This document shows positions 1 through 9,258 of a stretch of 64,000 nucleotides of DNA, piece after piece. Source of the stretch: Hymenobacter terricola (GTDB taxonomy: Bacteria > Bacteroidota > Bacteroidia > Cytophagales > Hymenobacteraceae); assembly GCF_017921975.2 (NCBI RefSeq), contig NZ_JAGEMO020000018.1, positions 62,001-126,000 on the forward strand, in the 5' to 3' direction. Within the stretch, counting starts at the first letter, position 1, and each line of letters begins with the position of its first letter. The translations under genes and the position numbers were made by a program. The notes under the pieces are model-generated. The model saw only the letters and a list, made by a program, of their open reading frames with translations, was not told the origin of the DNA and ran no database searches.

Positions 1-855
1 GAGCGGGTGAAGAACGAAACCGGCTTCAAAGGCGACCTGAAAGCCTTCTTCGAGTACCTGAAAACGGACAAGAAGTTCATGCCCTATAAGTCGCCCAGGG
101 AGGTGCTCGACGCCTTCCGTAAAATCCAGGCGACCATCGACCCGAACCTGAAAAAGATGTTCGGCCGCACGCCCAAAACCCCGTTTGAAATCCGCGAAAC
201 CGAGAAATTCCGCGAAGCTTCGGCTTCGGCCGAGTACAACCAGGGCTCACCGGACGGCTCGCGGCCCGGCATTTTCTACGTGCCCATTCCCGACGCGGCG
301 AAGTTTAACACCACCTCCGGCATGGAGTCGCTGTTTCTGCACGAGGCCATTCCGGGCCACCACTACCAGATTTCGTTGCAGCAGGAAGACAAGGACTTGC
401 CGAAATTCCGGCGCTTTGCCTGGTACGGCGCCATGGGCGAGGGCTGGGCGCTCTACACCGAAAGCCTGGGCAAGGAACTGGGCCTTTACACTGACCCTTA
501 CCAGTATATGGGCGCGCTGGGCGATGAAATCCACCGCGCTATCCGGCTGGTGGTGGACACCGGCCTGCACACCCGCAACATGACCCGCGAAGAAGCCATT
601 GCCTACATGATGGCCAACGAGGCCATGTCGAAGGACGGGGCCACGGCCGAGATTGAGCGCTACATGGCCATCCCCGGCCAGGCGCTGAGCTACAAAATCG
701 GGGCCCTGAAAATCCAGGAGCTGCGCGCCAAGTACCAGAAGCAGCTGGGCAGCAAGTTCTCGCTCAGCAATTTCCACGACGAGCTGCTGAAGGACGGCGT
801 GATGCCGCTGGCCGTGCTCGAAACCAAGATGGACGCCTGGGCCGCCAAGCAGTGA
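1..855 (+). CDS. DUF885 family zinc hydrolase, 3' part (5' end outside window)
   Basis: The open frame enters from the left edge and ends at a TGA after the residues MDAWAAKQ, so only about 285 C-terminal residues are present. The frame contains HEAIPGHH (first His codon at 340), the HExxxxH-type block of the DUF885 family, which are predicted metal-dependent, probably secreted peptidases or carboxypeptidase-like enzymes. It aligns almost end to end with the C-terminal half of the next gene (1104-2888): shared stretches include GMESLFLHEAIPGHHYQ and GSRPGIFYVPI. The two are therefore tandem paralogues. A GTG at 7 is not the real start, because the homologous protein continues upstream. Substrate is unknown; peptidase activity is inferred from the family and from the neighbouring peptidases. 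Confidence 0.9.
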   Translation, partial: ERVKNETGFKGDLKAFFEYLKTDKKFMPYKSPREVLDAFRKIQATIDPNLKKMFGRTPKTPFEIRETEKFREASASAEYNQGSPDGSRPGIFYVPIPDAAKFNTTSGMESLFLHEAIPGHHYQISLQQEDKDLPKFRRFAWYGAMGEGWALYTESLGKELGLYTDPYQYMGALGDEIHRAIRLVVDTGLHTRNMTREEAIAYMMANEAMSKDGATAEIERYMAIPGQALSYKIGALKIQELRAKYQKQLGSKFSLSNFHDELLKDGVMPLAVLETKMDAWAAKQ

Positions 856-864
856 GCAGAAAAC

Positions 865-968
865 CGTCATGCTTATCTGGCGCCCGCGTAGTCGAAGCAG
901 CTCGTGTGGGGTTGTAACTCAATCGGTCAACGATGCGAGCGAGGTGCTTCAACCGGCTCAGCATGACG
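865..968. repeat. Long imperfect inverted repeat, CATGCTGAGC hairpin family (copy 1)
   Basis: CGTCATGCT at 865-873 faces AGCATGACG at 960-968, with a second paired block (GAAGCAGCTCG near 894 against CGAGGTGCTTC near 945). It lies between two genes. It is the most degenerate of three related elements; the others are at 36232-36328 and 57511-57612. Confidence 0.7.
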
Positions 969-992
969 TTCTTTTTTCCTCAGCCTTCATTC

Positions 993-1030
993 AAAAGCCC
1001 GCACCGGATTGTTCCGGCGCGGGCTTTCTT
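993..1030 (+). terminator. Rho-independent terminator after first DUF885 gene
   Basis: AAAGCCCGC (994-1002) pairs with GCGGGCTTT (1019-1027), with an inner CCGGA/TCCGG stem and a T-rich tail. It lies 138 bp past the stop codon, beyond the inverted repeat at 865-968. Confidence 0.7.
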
Positions 1031-1077
1031 TAGTGTAAAAATCACGCATCTTTATGGGCAGGCAAGCTGAATTAGCG

Positions 1078-1084
1078 TAGCTTG
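1078..1084 (+). promoter_or_regulatory. Putative -7 element (TAGCTTG) for second DUF885 gene
   Basis: TAGCTTG sits in a 24-bp stretch (1069-1092) that matches 2959-2982, upstream of the next gene, at 20 of 24 positions. It resembles the Bacteroidota -7 consensus TAnnTTTG, one T short, and lies 19 nt before the ATG. No convincing -33 TTG was found. Confidence 0.3.
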
Positions 1085-1103
1085 CCCGCTTACTTCGTTG
1101 TTG

Positions 1104-2888
1104 ATGCACAAGCTTTTTCTGGCTATGCTGGCGCTGTGGTGCCTGTTGGCGCATCCGGCGGCGGCAGCTGCGCCGGTTGCTGGTACTACCGCGGCCACGC
1201 TGCTGGCCAACCTGTTCAATAACTACTGGGAGGACCGCGCCCGGCTGTTTCCGCTGATGGCTACGGCCCAGGGCGACAACCGTTTCAACGACCGGCTGCC
1301 CAACGACCAAACCCGCGCTTTCCGCCAGCAGCAGGCGCGTTTTTACCAGCGCTACCTGAACGACTTGCTGAACATTGACCGGGCCCGGCTCTCGGCCGAC
1401 GACAAGCTCAGCTACGACATTTTCCAGCACGAAATGCGCAGCCGGATTGAAGGCACGCGCCTGAAGACGTGGATGATGCCATTTGCCCAGTTCTACAGCC
1501 TGCCCACGACGCTGGGCCAGCTGGGGGCGGGCACGGGCGCGCAGCCCTTCAAAACGGTGAAGGACTACGACAACTGGCTGGCCCGGATGAGCAGGTTTCC
1601 GGTGTGGGCCGACTCGGCCATCGGCAACTTCCGGCAGGGCATGAAGGCGGCCGTGGTGCTGCCCCGCGTGCTGGTGCTGAAAATGGTGCCCCAGCTCCAG
1701 GCCCAGATAACGGCCGACGCTTCCAAAAGCCTGTTTTATGGGCCCATTACGTGGCTGCCGGCCAGCTTTTCGGCCGATGACAAGGCCCGCCTCACGGCTG
1801 CCTACCAGCAGGCCATTCTCACCGAGATAGTGCCTACCTACCGCAAGCTGGCCGACTTCCTGAAGACCGAATACCTGCCCCAGGCCCGCAGCAGCAGCGG
1901 CCTGAGCGACGTGCCCGGCGGCGCCGAAATGTACCGCTACGACGTGCGCCTGATGACCACCACCGACCGCACGCCCGACGCCATTTACCAAACCGGCCTG
2001 GCCGAAGTGAAGCGCATCCGGACCGAAATGGAGGCCGTGAAGAGGCGCGTGGGGTTCAAAGGCAGCCTGCCCGGCTTCTTCACCTACCTCAGCAGCAACT
2101 CCCGATTCACGCCCTACAAAACGCCGGAGGACGTGCTGAACGCCTTTCGCGGCATCCAGGCCCGCATCATGCCCAACCTGCCCAAGCTGTTTGGGCGCGC
2201 GCCCAGGTCGCCGTTTGAGATTCGGCAGACGGAGGCTTTCCGCGCCGCCACAGCCTCGGCCGAGTACAACCGGGGCACGGCCGACGGCTCACGGCCGGGC
2301 ATTTTCTACGTGCCGATTCTCGATGCCACCAAGTTCAACGTGACTTCCGGCATGGAGTCGCTGTTTCTGCACGAGGCCATTCCGGGGCACCACTACCAGC
2401 TGTCGTTGCAGCAGGAAAACACCAGCCTGCCCAAGTTCCGGCGCTTCGCCTCCTACCCGGCTTTCAGCGAGGGCTGGGCACTGTACTGCGAAAGCCTGGG
2501 GCGGGAGCTAGGCCTCTACACCGACCCCTACCAGCGCATCGGCGCGCTGGGCGACGAGATGCACCGCGCCCTGCGCCTGGTGGTGGACGTGGGCCTGAAC
2601 GCCAAGGGCATGAGCCGCGAGCAGGCCATCGACTACATGATGGCCAACGAGCCCATCAGCGAGCAGGCCGCCACGGCCGAAATCGAGCGCTACCTGGCCA
2701 TGCCCGGCCAGGCCCTGGCCTACAAAACCGGCCAGCTCAAGCTGCGCGAGCTACGCAGCCGCTACGAAAAGCAGTTGGGCAAGGCCTTCAGTCTCCGGGC
2801 TTTTCATGATGAGATTCTGGCCGGCGGCTCCATGCCCCTGGCCATTCTGGAGCGGCGGATGGATGCCTGGGCGGCCCGGCAGCGCTAG
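1104..2888 (+). CDS. DUF885 family secreted zinc hydrolase
   Basis: Complete 594-residue member of the DUF885 family. The frame is open from a TTG at 1098, but the ATG at 1104 starts a clean signal peptide (MHKLFLAMLALWCLLAHPAAAAA), so that start is chosen. The protein is predicted to be exported to the periplasm or cell surface. HEAIPGHH is at about residues 423-430 and is the presumed zinc site; the following EGWALYCESLGRELG segment is also typical of the family. It is a close paralogue of the partial gene just upstream and probably arose by tandem duplication. The family is annotated as metallo-hydrolase or peptidase; the exact substrate is not known. It sits at the head of a series of secreted hydrolases. 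Confidence 0.9.
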   Translation: MHKLFLAMLALWCLLAHPAAAAAPVAGTTAATLLANLFNNYWEDRARLFPLMATAQGDNRFNDRLPNDQTRAFRQQQARFYQRYLNDLLNIDRARLSADDKLSYDIFQHEMRSRIEGTRLKTWMMPFAQFYSLPTTLGQLGAGTGAQPFKTVKDYDNWLARMSRFPVWADSAIGNFRQGMKAAVVLPRVLVLKMVPQLQAQITADASKSLFYGPITWLPASFSADDKARLTAAYQQAILTEIVPTYRKLADFLKTEYLPQARSSSGLSDVPGGAEMYRYDVRLMTTTDRTPDAIYQTGLAEVKRIRTEMEAVKRRVGFKGSLPGFFTYLSSNSRFTPYKTPEDVLNAFRGIQARIMPNLPKLFGRAPRSPFEIRQTEAFRAATASAEYNRGTADGSRPGIFYVPILDATKFNVTSGMESLFLHEAIPGHHYQLSLQQENTSLPKFRRFASYPAFSEGWALYCESLGRELGLYTDPYQRIGALGDEMHRALRLVVDVGLNAKGMSREQAIDYMMANEPISEQAATAEIERYLAMPGQALAYKTGQLKLRELRSRYEKQLGKAFSLRAFHDEILAGGSMPLAILERRMDAWAARQR

Positions 2889-2967
2889 GCAAAGACCCGA
2901 CAACGGTGGGAAGAGAATTGTAAGTCCGACGGCAAAAACCCGGACCCTGGGTGTAGCCGAATTAGCC

Positions 2968-2974
2968 TATCTTG
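2968..2974 (+). promoter_or_regulatory. Putative -7 element (TATCTTG) for serine hydrolase gene
   Basis: TATCTTG lies in the repeated leader segment GAATTAGCCTATCTTG that also precedes the DUF885 gene. It is 36 nt upstream of the chosen ATG at 3011. Confidence 0.3.
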
Positions 2975-3010
2975 TCGGCTTATCATCGATTTTCACCTAA
3001 AATTCCTCTT

Positions 3011-4642
3011 ATGCTTCAATTGTATCCCCCGGCTGGCCGCTGGTTGGCGGCCTTGCGGGCCGGTTGCGGGATGGCCTTCGCCCTGCTGGCTACCCCGGGC
3101 AGGGCCCAAATGGCCAGCCCACCCACCGCACCGCTCGACCTGGCGGCCGTGGATGCCGTGGTGGCCCGCACCCTCAGGGGCTTCAACGTGCCGGGCATGG
3201 CCGTGGCCGTGGTGAAAGACGGGCAGGTGGTGCTGGCCAAGGGCTACGGCGTGCGCTCGCTGGCCACCAAAGCCCCGATGGATGCCAACACCCTGGTCGG
3301 CATCGCCTCCAACACCAAGGCCTTTACCGCCGCCGCCCTGGGGATGCTGGTGGACGAGGGCAAGCTGCGCTGGGACGACAAGGTGACCGATTACATCCCC
3401 GAGTTCAAGATGTATGACCCCTACGTGACGGCCGAGTTCACGGTGCGCGACCTGCTGTGCCACCGCAGCGGGATGGGCCTGGGCGCGGGCGACCTGATGT
3501 TCTTCCCGGATTCGTCGGATTTTACGATTAAAGACGTGATTCATAACCTGCGCTATTTCCGGCCGGTGTCGTCGTTTCGCAGCAAGTTCGACTACGACAA
3601 CAACCTGTACCTGGTGGCCGGCGAAGTAGTGGCGCGAATTTCCGGCCAGCCGTGGACCGATTTTGTGGAAGCCCGCCTGCTCCGGCCGCTGGGCATGACG
3701 CGCACTGCCACCGGATTTGCCCGCCTGCCCGACCCCACCAACGTGATAGACGCCCACGGCCCGGTGGACGGCCAGGTGCGGGTTATCCAGCGCGACCGGG
3801 ACGCACTGGCGGGCGCTGCCGGCGGCATCTACAGCAGCGTGAACGACCTGAGCAAGTGGGTCCTGATGCTGCTGGGCGGGCCGGGCGCGCCGGCTCCGCT
3901 GCTGAAACCCCGGACGCAGTGGGAGCTGTGGTCGCCCCAGACCATACTGCCGCTGAGCCCGGCCCCAACGCCTTACAACACCCACTTCTCGGCCTACGGC
4001 CTGGGCTGGTTTCTGAACGACGCGCGGGGCTACAAGGTGGTGTCGCACACGGGCGGCGAGGTGGGCATGGTCACCAAGGTGCAGCTGGTGCCCGAGCTGC
4101 ACTTGGGCATCATCGTGCTTACCAACCAGGAAGACGGGTTGGCTTTCACGGCCGTTTCGGCCCATATCCTGGACCATTACCTGGGCGTGACCGGCCAGGA
4201 CCGGGTGCAGGAAATGCTCGGCCACCGCCAGACGGCGTCCGGCGAAACCGATAAAATCACCGCCGCTGCCTGGAAGCAGGTGGCCCTGGCCCAGAAGGCC
4301 GCCCCCAAAAAGCCCGATTACAGGGCCTATCTGGGCCGCTACCACGATGCCTGGCTGGGCGACGTAAACCTGTACCTGCAAGGCAACCAACTGTGGCTGC
4401 GCGCCGTGCGCGCCCCGCGCCTGATGGGCCAGGTCCTCCCCTATCGCGGCAGCACTTACGTGGTGCGCTGGAAAGCCCGCAGCCTCAACGCCGACGCCTT
4501 CGCCACCTTCGCCCTCGACGAGCAGGGCCACGCCTCGGGGTTCAAGATGAACCCCATTTCGCCCGCCACCGATTTCAGCTACGACTTTCAGGACCTCGAC
4601 CTGAAGCGGGTGGCAGAGCCCGGCCCGGGCGCGGGCCAGTAA
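3011..4642 (+). CDS. Serine hydrolase, class C beta-lactamase family, with DUF3471-like C-terminus
   Basis: A 543-residue protein. The ATG at 3011 gives a signal peptide ending in ATPGRAQ; an in-frame upstream start at 2972 would bury it. The penicillin-binding/class C fold is shown by S100-N-T-K103 (SxxK), Y195-D-N197 (YxN) and H346-T-G-G (the KTG-equivalent box). The roughly 120 residues after the catalytic domain (starting near KPDYRAYLGRYHDAW) look like the DUF3471 domain common in Pab87/EstB-type peptidases and esterases. Likely a periplasmic D-aminopeptidase- or esterase-like enzyme rather than an antibiotic-resistance lactamase; that is inference from architecture. It lies between the DUF885 and M3 peptidase genes on the same strand. 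Confidence 0.9.
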   Translation: MLQLYPPAGRWLAALRAGCGMAFALLATPGRAQMASPPTAPLDLAAVDAVVARTLRGFNVPGMAVAVVKDGQVVLAKGYGVRSLATKAPMDANTLVGIASNTKAFTAAALGMLVDEGKLRWDDKVTDYIPEFKMYDPYVTAEFTVRDLLCHRSGMGLGAGDLMFFPDSSDFTIKDVIHNLRYFRPVSSFRSKFDYDNNLYLVAGEVVARISGQPWTDFVEARLLRPLGMTRTATGFARLPDPTNVIDAHGPVDGQVRVIQRDRDALAGAAGGIYSSVNDLSKWVLMLLGGPGAPAPLLKPRTQWELWSPQTILPLSPAPTPYNTHFSAYGLGWFLNDARGYKVVSHTGGEVGMVTKVQLVPELHLGIIVLTNQEDGLAFTAVSAHILDHYLGVTGQDRVQEMLGHRQTASGETDKITAAAWKQVALAQKAAPKKPDYRAYLGRYHDAWLGDVNLYLQGNQLWLRAVRAPRLMGQVLPYRGSTYVVRWKARSLNADAFATFALDEQGHASGFKMNPISPATDFSYDFQDLDLKRVAEPGPGAGQ

Positions 4643-4698
4643 CGGGTAACGGGCTTTATCTTCACGGGCCACAACATTTTGCTGATTTTTTTCTTCGC

Positions 4699-6951
4699 AT
4701 GCTGATTTCTTCTCACGCCCGGCGGCCGGCCGGTTTTCTGGCGGTGCTCGGCCTGGCCGGGGCCCTGTTTTCCACTCCTGCGATGGCCCAAACCACTGCT
4801 TCCACCAGCGCGCCGGCCACGGCCCGCGCCGACCAGCCGCCCCTGCTCGCGCCCTGGGGCGGCCCCCACGGCGGCGGGCCCGCTTTTGATAAGGTGAAAG
4901 TGGCCGATTTCAAGCCCGCGCTCGAAACGGCCATGGCCGAGAACCTGGCCGAAATCAACGCCATTGCCACCAACCCGGCCGCGCCCACGTTCGAAAACAC
5001 CATCGCGGCCATGGAGCGCAGCGGCGGGGCCCTCGACCGCGTGCAGGCCGTATATGGCGTCTGGAAATCGACGCTGAACGACAAAGCTTTCGGGGCCGTG
5101 GAAACCGAGATGGCTCCCAAAATGGCGGCCTTCAACGACCAGATTTCGCAGAACCTGGCCCTGTTCAAGCGCATTGAGGCGGTGTATAGCTCGCCCGCTA
5201 CCAAGCAGCTTACCCCCGAGCAGCAGCGGCTGGTGGAAGTCGACTACAAGCAGTTTGTGCGCTCGGGGGCCAAACTTGATGCCACGGCCAAGGCCCGGCT
5301 GTCGGCCATTAACCAGGCGCTGGCGGGGCTGTTCACTAACTTCTCGCAGAACGTGCTGGCCGAGGAGGCCGACTCGGTGCTGATGCTGAAAACCGACAAG
5401 GACCTGGGCGGGCTGCCGGCCTCGCTGCGCGACGCGGCCAAAACCACGGCCGGCACGCGCAAGATTGCGGCGGCGGGCGTCATCACCAACACCCGCTCCA
5501 GCATCGACCCGTTTCTAACTTACTCCGACCAGCGGGCGCTGCGCGAGAAGGCGTGGCGCATGTTCACGAACCGGGGCGACAACGGCGGCGCGCACGACAA
5601 CAACGCCCTCATCACCCAGATTCTGCAGCTGCGGGCCGAGCGCGCCAGGCTGCTGGGCTACGCCACCCACGCCCACCTGCGCCTCGACAACACCATGGCT
5701 AAAACGCCCGAAGCCGCCATGCAGCTGATGGAGCAGGTGTGGAAGCCCGCCGTGGCCCGCGTGCACGAGGAAGTGGCCGATATGCTGGCCCTGGCTAAAA
5801 AGGAAGGTGCCCCCGCCAACTTCAAAATTGAGCCCTGGGACTACCGCTACTACGCCGAAAAGGTGCGCAAAGCCCGCTACGACCTCGACCAGAACGAGGT
5901 GAAGCAGTATTTGCAGCTCGATAAGATGCGCGAGGGCATGTTCTGGGTAGCCGGCGAGCTGTTCAACTTTGCCTTCGTGCCCGTGACCGATGTGCCCGTG
6001 TACCACCCCGACGTGCGGGTGTGGCAGGTGAACGATAAAACCACCGGCCAGCAGGTGGGCCTCTGGTACTTCGACCCCTACGCCCGGCCCGGCAAAAACT
6101 CGGGCGCGTGGATGAATGCCTACCGCAACCAGGAGCGCATGGACGGCAAGGCCGTGACCACCATCGTGTCGAACAACTCGAACTTCGTGAAGGGCAAGGA
6201 CGGCGAGCCGGTGCTCATTTCCTGGACCGACGCCACCACGCTGTTTCACGAGTTCGGCCACGCCCTGCACGGGCTGTCGAGCAACGTGACCTATCCCACC
6301 CTTTCGGGCACCAGCGTGGTGCGCGACTACGTGGAATTTCCCTCGCAGCTGCTCGAAAACTGGCTGGCCACGCCGGAAGTCCTCAATAAGTTTGCCCTGC
6401 ACTACCAGACCGGCCAACCGATTCCGGCGGCGCTGGTGGCCCGCATCAACAAGGCCAGTACCTTCAACGAAGGCTTCGCCACCACCGAGTTTCTGGCCAG
6501 CGCCCTCATCGACATGAAGCTGCACCTGGCCGGCAGCCAGAAAATCGACCCCGACAAGTTTGAGCGCGAAACCCTGGCCCAAATGGGCATGCCCCATGAG
6601 CTGGTGATGCGCCACCGCACGCCGCAGTTCTCGCACGTTTTCTCCTCCGATGGCTACTCGGCGGGCTACTACTCCTACCTGTGGTCGGTGGTGCTGGCGG
6701 CCGATGCCTTCAGCGCCTTTACCGAGGCCAGCGGGCCTTACGACAAAACCGTAGCCGCCCGCCTGCGCCAGAACGTCTTCACCGTGGGCAACACCGTGGA
6801 CCCGGCCGTGGGCTACCGTGCCTTCCGGGGCCGCGACCCGAAGATTGACGCCCTGATGAAGGAGCGCGGTTTCCCGGTACCGGGGGCCAAAGACGGCCCC
6901 AAAGACCCGGCCGCCAAGCCCCGCGCCGCCGCGAAACCGAAGGGCAAATAG
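4699..6951 (+). CDS. dcp: M3 family metallopeptidase (peptidyl-dipeptidase Dcp type)
   Basis: A 750-residue zinc peptidase. The ATG at 4699 starts a signal peptide (MLISSHARRPAGFLAVLGLAG, cleavage near AMAQ); the frame stays open upstream to 4393, but that part overlaps the preceding hydrolase and has no export signal. The HEFGH zinc motif begins at residue 517, and FNEGFATTEF further on carries the third ligand glutamate, as in M3 enzymes. Length and order match the Dcp group, which removes C-terminal dipeptides from peptides. The export signal places it in the periplasm. The C-terminal tail is rich in K, P and A. It follows the serine hydrolase by 56 bp and may be co-transcribed with it. 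Dcp rather than oligopeptidase A is favoured because of the signal peptide and overall similarity. Confidence 0.92.
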   Translation: MLISSHARRPAGFLAVLGLAGALFSTPAMAQTTASTSAPATARADQPPLLAPWGGPHGGGPAFDKVKVADFKPALETAMAENLAEINAIATNPAAPTFENTIAAMERSGGALDRVQAVYGVWKSTLNDKAFGAVETEMAPKMAAFNDQISQNLALFKRIEAVYSSPATKQLTPEQQRLVEVDYKQFVRSGAKLDATAKARLSAINQALAGLFTNFSQNVLAEEADSVLMLKTDKDLGGLPASLRDAAKTTAGTRKIAAAGVITNTRSSIDPFLTYSDQRALREKAWRMFTNRGDNGGAHDNNALITQILQLRAERARLLGYATHAHLRLDNTMAKTPEAAMQLMEQVWKPAVARVHEEVADMLALAKKEGAPANFKIEPWDYRYYAEKVRKARYDLDQNEVKQYLQLDKMREGMFWVAGELFNFAFVPVTDVPVYHPDVRVWQVNDKTTGQQVGLWYFDPYARPGKNSGAWMNAYRNQERMDGKAVTTIVSNNSNFVKGKDGEPVLISWTDATTLFHEFGHALHGLSSNVTYPTLSGTSVVRDYVEFPSQLLENWLATPEVLNKFALHYQTGQPIPAALVARINKASTFNEGFATTEFLASALIDMKLHLAGSQKIDPDKFERETLAQMGMPHELVMRHRTPQFSHVFSSDGYSAGYYSYLWSVVLAADAFSAFTEASGPYDKTVAARLRQNVFTVGNTVDPAVGYRAFRGRDPKIDALMKERGFPVPGAKDGPKDPAAKPRAAAKPKGK

Positions 6952-6988
6952 GCGGAAAACACAAATAAATAGCAGCGCGCAACTGCCC

Positions 6989-7142
6989 AGCCGCAAAGCG
7001 GCGGCACGCTGGTAGTAAATAAGTCAGGAAGTATTTCTGAGCCGCAAAGCGGCGGCATCTATCGCAAGCAAAGAGTGCCGCCGCTTTGCGGCTCAGTTCG
7101 GTTTTCAATCCGTTACTACCAACGTGCCGCCGCTTTGCGGCT
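6989..7142. repeat. REP-like palindromic cluster (four copies of an 18-bp unit)
   Basis: The 18-mer AGCCGCAAAGCGGCGGCA occurs at 6989-7006 and 7040-7057, and as its reverse complement at 7076-7093 and 7125-7142. Spacing is about 50 bp in each pair, giving a head-to-head arrangement of two direct and two inverted copies. The core GCCGC-AAA-GCGGC is a small hairpin. It fills the intergenic space between the convergent M3 peptidase and sorbosone-dehydrogenase-like genes. The same 13-bp core lies just upstream of the RAYT gene at 34993-35005. Confidence 0.85.
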
Positions 7143-7190
7143 AAGGGGAGGCACCAACCACATAAGCCCTAAACCTAAATAATAACTCCT

Positions 7191-9071
7191 TCAGTCACGA
7201 ACTAAGCGCAGAATCTGGCTGAACTGCGCGCCCTGCACCCGCACCAGATAGGCGCCCCGGCTGGTGCCCATCAGCTGGGTGCGGGTGCCGCCGGCGCAGG
7301 CCTGGGCGGCCTGCACGGGGCGGCCCAGCAAGTCGAGCACGGTGGCGGTGTAGGTGCCCGGCGGCAGGGCCGTGAGGTCGAGGGTGGCGGGGCCGGCTCC
7401 GGCCGGGTTGGGGTACAGCTGCACGGTGGTTTCGGCGAAGCGCACGGCCCGCACCGGGGAGTACTGGGCGCTGCCGTCGGCGTCGACCTGCCGCAGACGA
7501 TAGTAGAGCACGGTGCCCAGGCGGCCGGCGGCGGGGTCGGGCCAGCGGTACGAATGGGTTTCGGTGGTGGTGCCGTGGCCGGGCACGGTGCCTATCAGGC
7601 TGAACTTCCGGCCATCGGGGCTGCGCTCGACTTCGAAGCGGGCATTATTTTTCTCCGAAGCCGTGGCCCAGCTCAGCAGCGCGTCGGAGCCGTGCGTCGT
7701 CGCTTCGAAGGCGGTGAGGATTACCGGCAGCGGGGTGATGGCGCTGCTAAGCTTGAAAATGGTGCCGCTCTGGTCGTCAGAAATCAGCAGGTTGCCCTGC
7801 GGGTCCACGGCGGTATCGACGGGCCGGGCCCAGGCGTTTTGCGTGGCATCGTCCAAAAAACCGGTGACTAAGTCGGCTTGTACGCCGGGCGTCTGGGTGG
7901 CGGTATTCCAGGGAAAATAGACGACTTTATAGCCCGTCCGCAGCTGGCGGTTCCAGGAGCCGTGCAGCGCCACCACGGCCCCCCCGGCGTAGGCGGCCGG
8001 GAAGCCGGTGCCTTGCAAAAACGTGAGCCCCAGCGCCGCCGAGTGCGCCTGAATTCCTTTGTTGATGCGGTCCATGGCGTTGGGGTCCACGGCGCCGGTG
8101 CGGTTCCAGTCATAGTCCAGGTCGAAGGGCATGTTGTCCAGACCTGCGTCGGGGTTGGGGTTGCAGAAAGGCCAGCCGTAGTTGCCGCCGTCGCGCACCT
8201 GGGTAAACTCGTCGGGCGGGTGGTTGTCCACGTAGCTGGTCATCACCTGCCCGTAGTTGCCGGTGGCGTCGTTGTACGGGTAGGGCGTGTTGTCGCGGTT
8301 ATTGACCACCACCCACAGCGTGTTGGTGCCGGGGATAAACGCCAGGCCCTCGGCATTGCGCAGCCCGCGGGCGAATAGGCGGCCGTTGCTGCCATCGGCG
8401 TCATATTGGTAAATGGCGCCCCGCACGGGGTTGCTCTGCGTGTCGGACAGGCAGGCGTTGCACGTCGAGGCGATGGACACGTAAAGCTTGTGGTTGCCAT
8501 CGAGGGCCAGGTTTTTGAGCTGATGCCCGTAGTTGCCGCCCAGCTCCGGGGTGCTGGCATCGGGCAGGCCGGTGATGACGACCTGCCGGCCCTGGCCGGT
8601 GAGGTCGCCGGGCTGGTACACGTAGCGGTTTATCTGGTGGCTTTCCGACAGGTAGAGGTACGTGATGCTGCCGATGGTGTGAAATACCAGGTCGTGCGGA
8701 TTGCGCAGGCCCGTCACAAAATCCGTCACCACCGGCGTGCCGCCCGCGCTGCCGGGGCGCACGAGCGCCACCTTGCCCGCGCCGGGCTGCGACACCAGCA
8801 GGTTGCCGTCGGGGGTGAGGGCCATGAACCGGGCCCCCGGCACCCGGGCATACACGGCCAGCGCGAAGCCCACCGGCACCTGCACGGTGTGGGGCACGTC
8901 GAAGGGCGCGCTGGCCAGCGCGGCGGGCACCGTGAGCGTAGCGGCGGTAGCGGCGGGTAGCACCTGGGCCGGGGCCTCACCAGCCAAACCAGCGCAGAGT
9001 CCCGCCACGGCCCAGCAACGGCCCAGGCGGCCAGCACCGGCCGGGGCCAGCTGCAACAAATTAATTTTCAT
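7191..9071 (-). CDS. Sorbosone/glucose dehydrogenase-like beta-propeller protein with T9SS sorting domain
   Basis: A 626-residue protein. The ATG at 9071 opens a signal peptide (MKINLLQLAPAG...); an upstream in-frame ATG at 9089 is less likely. Residues about 45-400 look like the glucose/sorbosone dehydrogenase (GSDH, PQQ-type) propeller: VPVGFALAVYARVPGARFMA, NPHDLVFH, GGNYGWPFCNPNPD and ALHGSWNRQLRTGYKV are characteristic. A module starting at LPVILTAFEATTHGSDALLSW follows and is shared with the M12B-like protein at 20178-22658. The end (LYPNPAGAG to QILRLVRD) is a type A T9SS sorting domain, so the enzyme is probably secreted or attached to the cell surface. Substrate and cofactor cannot be read from sequence alone. 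It converges on the M3 peptidase gene across the REP cluster. Confidence 0.87.
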   Translation of the reverse strand: MKINLLQLAPAGAGRLGRCWAVAGLCAGLAGEAPAQVLPAATAATLTVPAALASAPFDVPHTVQVPVGFALAVYARVPGARFMALTPDGNLLVSQPGAGKVALVRPGSAGGTPVVTDFVTGLRNPHDLVFHTIGSITYLYLSESHQINRYVYQPGDLTGQGRQVVITGLPDASTPELGGNYGHQLKNLALDGNHKLYVSIASTCNACLSDTQSNPVRGAIYQYDADGSNGRLFARGLRNAEGLAFIPGTNTLWVVVNNRDNTPYPYNDATGNYGQVMTSYVDNHPPDEFTQVRDGGNYGWPFCNPNPDAGLDNMPFDLDYDWNRTGAVDPNAMDRINKGIQAHSAALGLTFLQGTGFPAAYAGGAVVALHGSWNRQLRTGYKVVYFPWNTATQTPGVQADLVTGFLDDATQNAWARPVDTAVDPQGNLLISDDQSGTIFKLSSAITPLPVILTAFEATTHGSDALLSWATASEKNNARFEVERSPDGRKFSLIGTVPGHGTTTETHSYRWPDPAAGRLGTVLYYRLRQVDADGSAQYSPVRAVRFAETTVQLYPNPAGAGPATLDLTALPPGTYTATVLDLLGRPVQAAQACAGGTRTQLMGTSRGAYLVRVQGAQFSQILRLVRD

Positions 9072-9226
9072 GCGGATAGATGTTAGCAAACATGAACATT
9101 ACCAAGACTGTAACAACAATTTACTGCTTTTTGTGAGAAGTATTTAAAAGCGGAGCCTTGGGGCTGACCCGGCATTTTCCCGCGTTTCAAAAATTCCTGT
9201 GTTCCTGGTTTTGCAGCCGCTGCGGC

Positions 9227-9233
9227 TAACTTG
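9227..9233 (+). promoter_or_regulatory. Putative -7 element (TAACTTG) for POT transporter gene
   Basis: TAACTTGCCGC is 25 nt before the ATG at 9259. The identical 11-mer lies 23 nt before the GH31 gene at 52361. No clear -33 box was found. Confidence 0.3.
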
Positions 9234-9258
9234 CCGCATCACCTACCCGTGGCGGCCC

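Noticed and set aside
6989..7142. Possible CRISPR array
   Set aside because: Only four units, half of them inverted, with no cas genes and short repeats. The pattern is REP/BIME-like.
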